33,676 nt of DNA from an uncultured Pelagibacteraceae bacterium (GTDB lineage Bacteria; Pseudomonadota; Alphaproteobacteria; Pelagibacterales; Pelagibacteraceae): positions 1 to 33,676 of the forward strand of contig CACGNQ010000010.1 in assembly GCA_902574525.1 (NCBI GenBank), read 5' to 3'. Position 1 is the stretch's first letter. Each line of letters begins with the position of its first letter. Shown piece after piece: positions 8,795 to 16,261 of this stretch. The notes below the pieces were generated by a model. The model saw only the letters and a program-made list of their open reading frames with translations, did no database searches and had not been told where the DNA came from. Position numbers and translations under genes: made by a program.

Positions 8795-8829
8795 TTTGTT
8801 ATAATATTACGCTTTGTTATAATATAACA
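8795..8829. promoter_or_regulatory. tandem Zur-like operator in znuC/znuA divergent promoter
   Basis: Two adjacent 18-bp units, TTTGTTATAATATTACGC (8795-8812) and TTTGTTATAATATAACAT (8813-8830), fill half of the 68-bp gap. The second contains the near-perfect palindrome TGTTATAATATAACA (8815-8829), two 7-bp arms around one base, matching the form of alphaproteobacterial Zur boxes (GTTAT...ATAAC). The first unit is a degenerate copy. Each contains TATAAT on the plus strand; with TTTGTT at 8795-8800 as a weak -35 box, TATAAT at 8818-8823 gives a 17-bp spacer for znuA. Repressor binding would therefore cover the promoter. Family knowledge plus visible symmetry; binding is not demonstrated. Confidence 0.75.
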
Positions 8830-8840
8830 TATTAAAAATT

Positions 8841-9905
8841 ATGCACTTAAAAAGAAAAATTCCTATACTTATATCGATAATTTCAACTTTATTTTATTTT
8901 TCTTCAGTAAAAGCAGAAATTAAAGTAGTAACCTCAATAAAACCAATTCATTCATTAGTAAGCTATATAATGGATGGTGTTGGTTCACCTGATTTAATAG
9001 TAGATGGGTATAATTCTCCTCATGGTTTCAGCCTTAAACCATCTCATGCTAAAATGTTACAAGAAGCCGATATAGTTATATATGTGGGAGAGGGTGTTGA
9101 AGAATTTCTAGAAAAGCCATTAGAGTCAATCGCTAATAACGCAGTTAAGTTTGAATTATTAGGTCAAAGTGGAATTAAAAAATTAAAGTTTAGAGAAAGA
9201 AATATTTTTGGTGATCACGATGACCATGATGATCATGGTCATGACAAAAAAGCAAAAAAAGAAGATCACGACGATCACGATGATCACGATCATGACAAAA
9301 AAGCAAAAAAAGAAGATCACGACGATCACGATGATCACGATCATGACAAAAAAGCTAAAAAAGACGATCATGATGATCACGGACACGATGACCATGGTCA
9401 CGGTGAGTTTGATCCACACATTTGGCTTGATCCAATGAATGCTAAAATTATTGTTAAAAAGGTTACAAACCAGCTATCAAAATTAGATAAAGAAAATAGT
9501 TCAATTTACAAATCAAATTCTAAGAAAGCTTTAAAAGAATTAGATCAAATGATTAAAGAAGTTAAGTCAGACGTAAACAAAGATGCTAAAGTTGTAGTAT
9601 TCCATGATGCCTATCAATATTTTGAAAAAAGATTTAACGTAAATATTATTGGTGCACTAACTGTAAATACAGATGTTTTACCTGGTGCAGAGCAACTCGC
9701 GGAAATTAGAGAAGTAATAGAACATGAGAAAGCAACATGCGTTTTATCTGAACCTCAATTTAATCCTGACATTGTTGAAACTATTGCTAAAGATACAAAT
9801 ATCAGTTCTGGGGTTCTAGATCCATTAGGTGCCACACTTGATAGTGGAAAAACTCTTTATTTCAATCTCATCAAAAACATCTCTACTTCACTTAAAAGCT
9901 GCTAG
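8841..9905 (+). CDS. znuA: zinc ABC transporter substrate-binding protein with expanded His/Asp loop
   Basis: Periplasmic cluster A-I zinc-binding protein, 354 residues. Residues 1-25 are a signal peptide ending SSVKA. Expected zinc ligands are H61 (SPHGFSL), H193 (DPHIWLDP), H255 (VVFHDAY) and D327 (VLDPLGA). Between them, residues 125-188 form a charged loop built from three copies of a 17-residue unit of the type DHDDHDDHDHDKKAKKE plus a partial fourth copy, an unusually long and regular version of the ZnuA loop. The loop is thought to capture zinc and hand it over or sense periplasmic levels. Divergent from znuC and controlled from the shared operator. The reverse-strand open frames in this loop are artefacts of the repeat. 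Confidence 0.95.
   Translation: MHLKRKIPILISIISTLFYFSSVKAEIKVVTSIKPIHSLVSYIMDGVGSPDLIVDGYNSPHGFSLKPSHAKMLQEADIVIYVGEGVEEFLEKPLESIANNAVKFELLGQSGIKKLKFRERNIFGDHDDHDDHGHDKKAKKEDHDDHDDHDHDKKAKKEDHDDHDDHDHDKKAKKDDHDDHGHDDHGHGEFDPHIWLDPMNAKIIVKKVTNQLSKLDKENSSIYKSNSKKALKELDQMIKEVKSDVNKDAKVVVFHDAYQYFEKRFNVNIIGALTVNTDVLPGAEQLAEIREVIEHEKATCVLSEPQFNPDIVETIAKDTNISSGVLDPLGATLDSGKTLYFNLIKNISTSLKSC
9213..9407 (+). repeat. 51-bp in-frame tandem repeat in znuA (about 3.8 copies)
   Basis: Units at 9213-9263, 9264-9314 and 9315-9365, with a partial fourth from 9366 to about 9407. Units 2 and 3 differ only at their 3' ends (GCA/GCT and GAA/GAC codons); unit 1 is more diverged. Each unit encodes a His/Asp cluster followed by a KKAKK linker. 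The near-identity of units 2 and 3 implies recent duplication. Confidence 0.95.
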
Positions 9906-9973
9906 ATTACACTTCTTTTTTAAGAGGGCCATTTAGCACATAGAAATTTTTTAGAATCATACTAATTTTAGGT

Positions 9974-10660
9974 ATGTCTGATCTAAACACACATTTAGGA
10001 CCTAAAAATTTTAGTGACAAGTTTGCATTAAATTTCACAAAGTTCTTGAGATTTCTTGCTGATACCTTTTTTAAAAAGAGGTACGGACATAGAGCGGTTG
10101 TTTTAGAAACAGTTGCAGCTGTACCTGGCATGGTTGCTGGTATGTTAATCCACTTTAAATCATTACGTAAAATGGAAGATGATAGAGGTTGGATAAAGCT
10201 TCTTTTAGATGAGGCTGAAAATGAGAGAATGCATTTAATGACTTTCATTCATATTGCAAAACCAAACTGGATTGAAAGATTTATTATATTAATAGCACAA
10301 GCAATATTTATTGTTACATACACTTTAATTTATATAATTTCTCAACGAACCGCTCATAGAATTGTTGGATATTTTGAGGAAGAGGCTGTGAGAAGTTATA
10401 CCGAATATTTGCACGAGCTTGAAACTGGTAAGATTAAAGATCAACCAGCACCAGACATAGCAATAAATTATTGGAACTTACCACTTAACTCTACTTTAAA
10501 AGATGTTGTAAGAGTTATTAGAGATGATGAAGCAGGTCACAGAGACGTTAACCATAATTTTGCAAATTTAATAGATAGCAGAACTAGCATTAAAAAGACT
10601 TCAAATGTGACTGAAGAAAAAGTAGAGATAAAAAATTCAAATGAGGAATTAAAAAAATGA
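9974..10660 (+). CDS. aox: alternative oxidase (cyanide-insensitive ubiquinol oxidase)
   Basis: Non-proton-pumping di-iron ubiquinol oxidase bound to the inner membrane, 228 residues. The di-iron ligands are visible in four motifs: E45 in LETVAAVPG, E84-x2-H87 in NERMH, the EEEA cluster at 135-138 (GYFEEEAVRSYTEYL) and E186-x2-H189 in RDDEAGH. Hydrophobic helices near 45-60 and 103-123 form the monotopic membrane surface. It lets electrons bypass the cytochrome oxidases, useful when copper or heme is limiting or the quinol pool is over-reduced. It overlaps the next gene by 4 nt (ATGA), so it is co-translated with a copper protein. The opposite-strand open frame at its 5' end is a shadow. Confidence 0.95.
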   Translation: MSDLNTHLGPKNFSDKFALNFTKFLRFLADTFFKKRYGHRAVVLETVAAVPGMVAGMLIHFKSLRKMEDDRGWIKLLLDEAENERMHLMTFIHIAKPNWIERFIILIAQAIFIVTYTLIYIISQRTAHRIVGYFEEEAVRSYTEYLHELETGKIKDQPAPDIAINYWNLPLNSTLKDVVRVIRDDEAGHRDVNHNFANLIDSRTSIKKTSNVTEEKVEIKNSNEELKK

Positions 10661-11163
10661 AAAAAATATTTTTAATTATATTAACATTAACTTTAATGAA
10701 CTCCTTATCCTTAGCAGATAAAAATATGAAAATTGGCTCTAAGGGAAAAATGGAAGATGTAACAAGAACAATTCAAGTTAAAATGTATGATAATTATTAT
10801 GAACCTAATTCTTTCAATATTAAAAAAGGGGAAACCATTAAATTTGAAGTTATAAATGCTGGCGAATTAGTGCATGAATTTAATATTGCTAATGCAATGA
10901 TGCATATAAAACATCAGCCAGAAATGGAGAAAATGGTAGAGAACGAAATATTATTAGGTGATAAAATTGATAAAGATAAAATGCAAAAAATGGCTGCAAT
11001 GGATAAATCAATGGGCCATTCCCATAGCAATAGTGTATTATTAGCTCCAAAAGAAAAAGGAATTTTGATTTGGAAATTTGAAAACGCTGTTAACATAGAA
11101 GTTGCTTGTAATGTTCCTGGACATTATCAAGCTGGTATGATCGCAGCAGTTAATTTAGACTAG
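10657..11163 (+). CDS. exported cupredoxin-like copper protein
   Basis: 168-residue periplasmic protein with a signal peptide (1-20, cleavage after SLSLA). The cupredoxin fold carries the expected type 1 copper ligands: H73 (ELVHEFNI), then C151, H156 and M161 (ACNVPGHYQAGM). Between strands lies a Met/His-rich insert (about 81-123: MMHIKHQ, MQKMAAM, MGHSHS) that could bind extra copper. Such proteins shuttle electrons or handle copper in the periplasm. It is tightly coupled to the alternative oxidase and followed 13 nt later by a DUF4396-like membrane protein. Whether it donates electrons or serves as a copper chaperone cannot be told from sequence. Confidence 0.85.
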   Translation: MKKIFLIILTLTLMNSLSLADKNMKIGSKGKMEDVTRTIQVKMYDNYYEPNSFNIKKGETIKFEVINAGELVHEFNIANAMMHIKHQPEMEKMVENEILLGDKIDKDKMQKMAAMDKSMGHSHSNSVLLAPKEKGILIWKFENAVNIEVACNVPGHYQAGMIAAVNLD

Positions 11164-11176
11164 AGTTTTTTTAACA

Positions 11177-11620
11177 ATGAGTTCTGAAGTTATTAAATTT
11201 AATTGGAATTGCAAACATACCTGGAGAAGAAGTGCAAAAAATACCGCTTGGTGTTTATTAGGTTGCGCAATCGGTGACTTTGGAACAATATTATTTTTTC
11301 AGATTACAAAAATACCATTTCCAGTTTTAACGATAATGACTCTTGCAATCATTAATGGTTTGATAACAAGTATTATTTTAGAAACTATAATTTTATTACG
11401 ACAAAATTTTAAATTTTCTAATGCTTTAAAAACAGCGTTAGGAATGAGCTTTATTTCAATGATCAGTATGGAAGTTGCAATGAATTTTACCGACTATCTA
11501 CTTACTGGTGGCGCAATACTTACATGGTGGGTTGTACCAATAATGCTCATAGTAGGTTTTTTAACTCCTTGGCCATATAATTATTGGAGATTAAAAAATT
11601 TTAATATTAGCTGTCACTAA
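11177..11620 (+). CDS. DUF4396-like integral membrane protein
   Basis: 147-residue protein of four or so hydrophobic segments (about 23-45, 52-70, 88-108, 118-140), opening with a Trp/Arg-rich stretch NWNCKHTWRRSAKNTAWCLLGCAIGDF and ending with NYWRLKNFNISCH. The overall pattern, including GCAIGDFG, the conserved ME..MN..D segment and the terminal His/Cys, is that of the DUF4396 family, whose biochemical role I do not know. Cys and His at both ends could bind metal. Placement 13 nt after the cupredoxin gene suggests a shared role in copper handling or respiration. Its end is 4 nt from the convergent GH13 gene. Confidence 0.7.
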   Translation: MSSEVIKFNWNCKHTWRRSAKNTAWCLLGCAIGDFGTILFFQITKIPFPVLTIMTLAIINGLITSIILETIILLRQNFKFSNALKTALGMSFISMISMEVAMNFTDYLLTGGAILTWWVVPIMLIVGFLTPWPYNYWRLKNFNISCH

Positions 11621-11624
11621 ATCT

Positions 11625-13346
11625 TTAATCAGATAACCAAATAGTTTGAAAAGGATCTAAGGCAATATTATTTTTATTAACTGTAGTGCCAATTATTAAT
11701 TCTTTGTGCTTTTTATTTTTTAGTTGTACTTTAATACTTTGAGTTTTTGAACTTAAATTTGAAATACACATTACAGTTTGTTTTTTATCTAAACTTATTC
11801 TTTTAAATGCAAATATCTTTGATCCAAGGTTCATGGTTTTTCTCAATGCATTAGGATGAAAAGCTTTATTTTTTTGTTTAATGCCTAGTAAGTTTGTTAT
11901 TTCCTCGTAGATTAAATAATGTTTAGAATTCTTATTACTCAATGATTTATTCAAGCGTTCAGCGCTCCATTTGTATCTATTAAGATCTCTTTTATTGTTT
12001 GAGATGATAAACTTATTTATATCGTTTGAGGTTCCAAACATTGAATTGAAATAAACTGCTGGAATGCCTTCAAATGATATCATTATTGCATGTGCACACA
12101 GATATCTTGCGTAATGGTATTTTCCTTTAGGATCGGTATCAGTTTTTTGAAATGCATTAAATAATGTAATATTAGCCTCGTAAACTTTTTTTGATTTTCC
12201 TTGAACTTTTCTAAATGAAAATTCTCCACCATTTTTCTTTAATCTTTTAAACATTTTATTTATGGCATCTTTGTTCAAAAGACCTTCAACCGGCCTCATT
12301 CCAATACCATCATGAGATGCAATAAAGTTTAAATAACTATTTCCAATTTTAGCTTGAGGTAATTTTTTACTCCAGACAGAAAGTTTTCTACTATCTTCAA
12401 ATAATAAAGAATGAACCAGAAGGGGAGGCAATGAAAAATTATATATCCAATTTGCCTCATCATTTGTTCCAAAATAGCTGATGTTTTCATTTTCTGGTAA
12501 GTTTGTTTCAGTTACAATTATTGCTGATTTGTTCAAGCTATTACAAACAATTCTAATAATTTTTATAATCTCGTGTGTTTGATTTAAGTTAATACATTTG
12601 GTGCCATTCTCTTTCCAAAGATAAGCTATTGCATCTAATCTAAATATATTAACCCCATGATTAATAAGATTGATAATTATCTTTATAAACCTAATTAAAA
12701 CTTTTGGATTCTTGAAGTTTAAATCAATTTGATCATCACTAAATGTACGCCAAAGATATTGATTTTTGTTAAAGATATTTATTTTTTTTAATAGAGGATG
12801 TTCCCTAGGTCTAACCACATTAGTTGAGTTAAATTTCTTATCAATCGTAAAAAAATAATTTTTACCAGGAGATTTATTTTTTAAGTAATTTTTAAACCAA
12901 AGACCACGTGAAGAGGAGTGATTTATTACTACATCAGCCATAATATGACTTTTTTTTGAGAAATTTTTAATATCGCTCCATTTGCCTAATCTGGGATCGA
13001 TTTTGTAATGATCTTTTACTGCAAATCCACTATCGCTGCTTGATGGGTAAAAGGGTAAAAAATGTACAGTATTGAAATGTTTACTTAAAAATTTTAAGTA
13101 AAACTTTTTTAATTCTTTAATTGATCGGTTATTTTTTGTACCTAAGACACTATCACCGTAGCAAATTAAAAGAGAGGTTTTTTCTGATAAATTAAAACTT
13201 TTATTTTTATTTTTGATTAAATTAGATTTTTTAATAGCATTAATGATATCTTCTAAATATATTTTTAATTCGTTGTTGCTGTGGTCAGGTTTATAAATTT
13301 TGCTTAATTTTCGACCAATTTGATTTCGGATTTGTGAGGTGTTCAT
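11625..13346 (-). CDS. GH13_18 glycoside phosphorylase, probable glucosylglycerate phosphorylase
   Basis: 573-residue GH13 enzyme of the sucrose-phosphorylase subfamily. Catalytic residues: nucleophile D238 (FRLDAIAYLW), acid/base E280 (IVTETNLP) and transition-state H345-D346 (ASHDGIG). The N-terminal barrel has the subfamily motif LPFYPSSSDSGFAVKDH (97-113). Members phosphorolyse sucrose, sucrose 6-phosphate, glucosylglycerol or glucosylglycerate to glucose 1-phosphate. Because it directly follows a GPG synthase and a phosphatase (one-base overlap, TAATG), I infer glucosylglycerate + Pi giving glucose 1-phosphate + glycerate. Sucrose phosphorylase is the main alternative. Full length, no visible defects. 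Confidence 0.8.
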   Translation of the reverse strand: MNTSQIRNQIGRKLSKIYKPDHSNNELKIYLEDIINAIKKSNLIKNKNKSFNLSEKTSLLICYGDSVLGTKNNRSIKELKKFYLKFLSKHFNTVHFLPFYPSSSDSGFAVKDHYKIDPRLGKWSDIKNFSKKSHIMADVVINHSSSRGLWFKNYLKNKSPGKNYFFTIDKKFNSTNVVRPREHPLLKKINIFNKNQYLWRTFSDDQIDLNFKNPKVLIRFIKIIINLINHGVNIFRLDAIAYLWKENGTKCINLNQTHEIIKIIRIVCNSLNKSAIIVTETNLPENENISYFGTNDEANWIYNFSLPPLLVHSLLFEDSRKLSVWSKKLPQAKIGNSYLNFIASHDGIGMRPVEGLLNKDAINKMFKRLKKNGGEFSFRKVQGKSKKVYEANITLFNAFQKTDTDPKGKYHYARYLCAHAIMISFEGIPAVYFNSMFGTSNDINKFIISNNKRDLNRYKWSAERLNKSLSNKNSKHYLIYEEITNLLGIKQKNKAFHPNALRKTMNLGSKIFAFKRISLDKKQTVMCISNLSSKTQSIKVQLKNKKHKELIIGTTVNKNNIALDPFQTIWLSD

Positions 13347-14566
13347 TATTTATGTCTATTATTATCCTCATCAACAGCCTTTTTAAGTCTTTCTAAGAAA
13401 TCTGGTATTGCACTTTTTACTCTACTCCACGTGGGTATAAAAGGAGTATCCATTGGATTTTTGAAAAAAGATTCTCCTGCTTTCATTATATTCAGAGCAA
13501 ACAGCTCAACAGCTTTTTCTTCAGTGTGTGAATCAAATTGTAAACCATTCATTTCAGCATCACTTCTATAAGTATCAATTAAATCTAATGCAGATCTATA
13601 ATATGTTGCCTTTAATGATCGAAAAGTTTCAAGACTGAAAGAATTTCCTTGTGTAGCAAGTTTTCTTATCAAGGTTTTAATAATGTCTATCGACATTCTG
13701 GAAAGCCCTTTTTGATCATCACTAATTGAAAGTTCTTGATGTTTGTGATCATAAGTATCAGCAAGATCAACTTGGCAAACATTATTTGGAGAAAAATTTC
13801 TTTGCATTTCAGATAAAACTCCAACTTCTATACCCCAATCTGATGATATTCTTAACTCTGGTAATATGTTTCTTCTAAAAGAAAATTCTCCTGCTAAAGG
13901 ATACTTAAATGATTTCATAAATTCTAAATAATCACTTCTACCAATTGTTTTTTCTAAAGCCGTTATTAATGGAAATACTAGCAACCTTGCAACACGTCCA
14001 TTCATCTTTCCTTGAGCTATCCTTGGGTAATATCCTTTGCAAAATTCAAAGTTAAATAGTGGATTAACTACAGGATAAAACAATTTTGCAAGCATTCTTC
14101 GATCATAAGTTTTAATATCACAATCATGCAAAGCCACTGATCTTGCTTCATCTCTTGCTATACACATTCCAAGACAATACCAAACGTTTCTACCTTTACC
14201 AAGTTCGCTAGGTGCAAGATCTTTTTTCTTTAATTCATTATGAAGTTTTTTTAATTTTGGCCCATCATTCCAAAGAATTGAAAAAGGTGTTTTTAATTTT
14301 CTAAAAAACTTATGGGCTTTTTCTGATTGTTTTTTATTAGCTCTGTCTAATCCAATAATAATGTGACTGAGGTAATTAACTTTACTTATTTCATTAACGA
14401 TATGTGGTAAAGCATTTCCTTCTAGTTCCGAGTAGAGGCTTGGAAGAATTAATTCCATTTTTCTTTCTTTAGAAAATTTTAATAAATCTTTTTCTATATC
14501 TTTCGTAGATTTAGTACCAAAATCATGTAAGCTTGAAATTATTCCATTCTGAGAAAAATCACTCAT
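13346..14566 (-). CDS. gpgS: glucosyl-3-phosphoglycerate synthase (GT81-like)
   Basis: GT-A glycosyltransferase of 406 residues predicted to join glucose from an NDP-glucose to 3-phosphoglycerate, first step of glucosylglycerate synthesis. Visible features: ILPSLYSELEG near 40-50, GKGRNVW at 123-129 and the metal-binding DxD as HDCD (D148, D150). GWGIE-like acceptor motif appears as SDWGIEVG near 245. The C-terminal third is helical. It lies 17 nt after a mannosyl-3-phosphoglycerate-phosphatase-like gene and overlaps the GH13 gene. A mannosyl-3-phosphoglycerate synthase is the alternative, but the SDWGIEVGVLSEM region fits GpgS better. Confidence 0.85.
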   Translation of the reverse strand: MSDFSQNGIISSLHDFGTKSTKDIEKDLLKFSKERKMELILPSLYSELEGNALPHIVNEISKVNYLSHIIIGLDRANKKQSEKAHKFFRKLKTPFSILWNDGPKLKKLHNELKKKDLAPSELGKGRNVWYCLGMCIARDEARSVALHDCDIKTYDRRMLAKLFYPVVNPLFNFEFCKGYYPRIAQGKMNGRVARLLVFPLITALEKTIGRSDYLEFMKSFKYPLAGEFSFRRNILPELRISSDWGIEVGVLSEMQRNFSPNNVCQVDLADTYDHKHQELSISDDQKGLSRMSIDIIKTLIRKLATQGNSFSLETFRSLKATYYRSALDLIDTYRSDAEMNGLQFDSHTEEKAVELFALNIMKAGESFFKNPMDTPFIPTWSRVKSAIPDFLERLKKAVDEDNNRHK

Positions 14567-14583
14567 AACAAATTTTAATCTGT

Positions 14584-15381
14584 TTATTTTATTTTATCCA
14601 GAGCCAATTTGACAACTTCCTGCCATCCAATTGGTGCTGGGTTTTTTGATACAATGCAGTTATTTATGTTTATTGGTTCCATCGTAAATTGGTCATTAAA
14701 AACTAAACAGGCTATATCGCTATTTTTTAGCATATCGAGATCATTATAATTGTCACCCACACTAATTATTTTAATATTGTCTTCAGTTTTTTTTATCATT
14801 TTTATAACCTTATTCATTGATTTTACTTTACTTACATTATCGCAAATATTTATTACTCTACCTCCTTCATGTAAACTTAACCCACCATCTTTAACAATTT
14901 GTTTTAGTTTCTTTTTTTGTTCTGTATTTCCATTAAATAAAAAAGGTATTGAGTAATTTCTATTAAGTGCATCTTTTAATTTTTTACCTGTTAATCCAAA
15001 GACTTTTGATTGGATCTTTTTTTCCATTTTAGATATTACCTTACATTTCGCTCTTAAATTTTCAGGCACTACTTTCTTGAAGATTTTATAAATATCATCT
15101 TTGTCTCTACTAAGATTAATTTTATTTGGAAAATTTTTATTTATTAAATCTAGCCCTGTAATAGAGGATCCGTTTTCTGAAATATATGGTAAATTAAAAC
15201 CCAACTCATTATTAAAGTCATTAATTTCAATTTCTGTTTTGCTGGTGTTAGGTATTATATTTATCCCACCAGAAATCAAGTTTTTGATATAGTTTTTAAT
15301 TTCACCAAACTCGAATGTATCTCTGTGAATTAACGATGCATCTAAATCAGTAAATATGTAAATTGAAAATTTTTTAATCAT
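14584..15381 (-). CDS. gpgP: HAD-IIB phosphatase, glucosyl/mannosyl-3-phosphoglycerate phosphatase type
   Basis: 265-residue HAD hydrolase with a type IIB cap. Motif I is FTDLDASLI, giving nucleophile D12 and acid/base D14; motif IV is GDNYNDLDML, with D210 and D214 for Mg2+. The cap segment runs about 85-180. Sequence style matches the MPGP family, which dephosphorylates mannosyl- or glucosyl-3-phosphoglycerate. Next to gpgS it most likely releases glucosylglycerate, a compatible solute. First gene of the cluster, 48 nt downstream of the Anbu gene on the same strand, so read-through from that gene is possible; I see no clear terminator between them. Confidence 0.82.
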   Translation of the reverse strand: MIKKFSIYIFTDLDASLIHRDTFEFGEIKNYIKNLISGGINIIPNTSKTEIEINDFNNELGFNLPYISENGSSITGLDLINKNFPNKINLSRDKDDIYKIFKKVVPENLRAKCKVISKMEKKIQSKVFGLTGKKLKDALNRNYSIPFLFNGNTEQKKKLKQIVKDGGLSLHEGGRVINICDNVSKVKSMNKVIKMIKKTEDNIKIISVGDNYNDLDMLKNSDIACLVFNDQFTMEPININNCIVSKNPAPIGWQEVVKLALDKIK

Positions 15382-15429
15382 TTATTTAGATTAGATGTTT
15401 AGTTTAATTTATTCTTAAAGAATTTTAAA

Positions 15430-16155
15430 TTATTTTTCCCAATCAAATCTTGGAAAAGAGTCGAAAATTTTGAATATACCATCTGACCACTGGTTACATA
15501 CTTTTGAGTATTCATCATCGTTAATATTCAAGCATTTTTTCGAAGCAATCTTTAATTCATCCTTTTTATAAACTGCAAAATCTATCGGAGGTCCAACGGT
15601 CAAGTCACTTTTTAAAGTTGAGTCCATTGAGATCATTGCGCATCGAGACGCATCACCTACAGATACATCAGGTTTAATTACTCTATCTAAAATTGGCTTG
15701 CCATACTTTACTTCACCTATTACCAAATATGGCTTGCTATCCGCGGGCTTAATATAATTTCCTTGAGGGTAGATTAAATATAATTCTAAGGGTTGACCTT
15801 TAATTTGTCCTCCAACTATAAATGTTGATCCTAAAAGAACCGTGTCGGTATTAATGCCTTTTGGCGAAGAGTGTTCAGTATTTAAAGATCCAATGTAAGA
15901 AGCTATTTGGTCAAAACTTTTACATGTATTTAAATTCATTACTCCAGATGTATCTTTTAAATCATTTTCAATTGATTTATATACAGCTTGCGACGTTCCA
16001 AGATTGCCGGAAGTTACTATAATAATCGATCTGTCTCCCACATCGTAAGTAAACATTTTTGAATATATGTTTACATTATCTAAACCAGCATTTGTCCTTG
16101 AGTCTGATGCAAATACAATGCCATCATTGGCTTTAATTCCAATACAATAAGTCAC
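15430..16155 (-). CDS. anbu: Anbu, ancestral proteasome-like Ntn peptidase
   Basis: 241-residue Ntn-hydrolase related to proteasome beta subunits and HslV. After Met removal the N-terminal Thr2 would be the nucleophile (M-TYCIGIK); D18 (FASDSRTNAG) and K33 (YSKM) complete the expected catalytic set. The core continues ...VTSGNLGTSQ and ends with NQWSDGIFKIF. Anbu subunits assemble into open, helical lock-washer-like rings, and no robust natural substrate is known. In many bacteria Anbu is linked to a circularly permuted ATP-grasp enzyme, an alpha-E protein and a transglutaminase-like protease; here only the ATP-grasp gene is adjacent, divergently oriented across a 106-bp gap. Confidence 0.9.
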   Translation of the reverse strand: MTYCIGIKANDGIVFASDSRTNAGLDNVNIYSKMFTYDVGDRSIIIVTSGNLGTSQAVYKSIENDLKDTSGVMNLNTCKSFDQIASYIGSLNTEHSSPKGINTDTVLLGSTFIVGGQIKGQPLELYLIYPQGNYIKPADSKPYLVIGEVKYGKPILDRVIKPDVSVGDASRCAMISMDSTLKSDLTVGPPIDFAVYKKDELKIASKKCLNINDDEYSKVCNQWSDGIFKIFDSFPRFDWEK

Positions 16156-16261
16156 AATTTACTATTATTTAATAAAATCATTATTTAACAATTAATTATT
16201 ATCATACCAGATATATCTAATATGCATTTGATTATTTGTTGCAATTATTAAAAAATAAAAA

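Noticed and set aside
9183..9438. Two overlapping open frames rich in I/V/F or T/M/K on both strands inside znuA
   Set aside because: They exist only because the 51-bp repeat is free of stops in several frames; znuA is clearly the real gene.
9907..10248. 113-residue minus-strand open frame opposite the alternative oxidase start
   Set aside because: Shadow of a well-conserved gene; no family features or ribosome-binding site.
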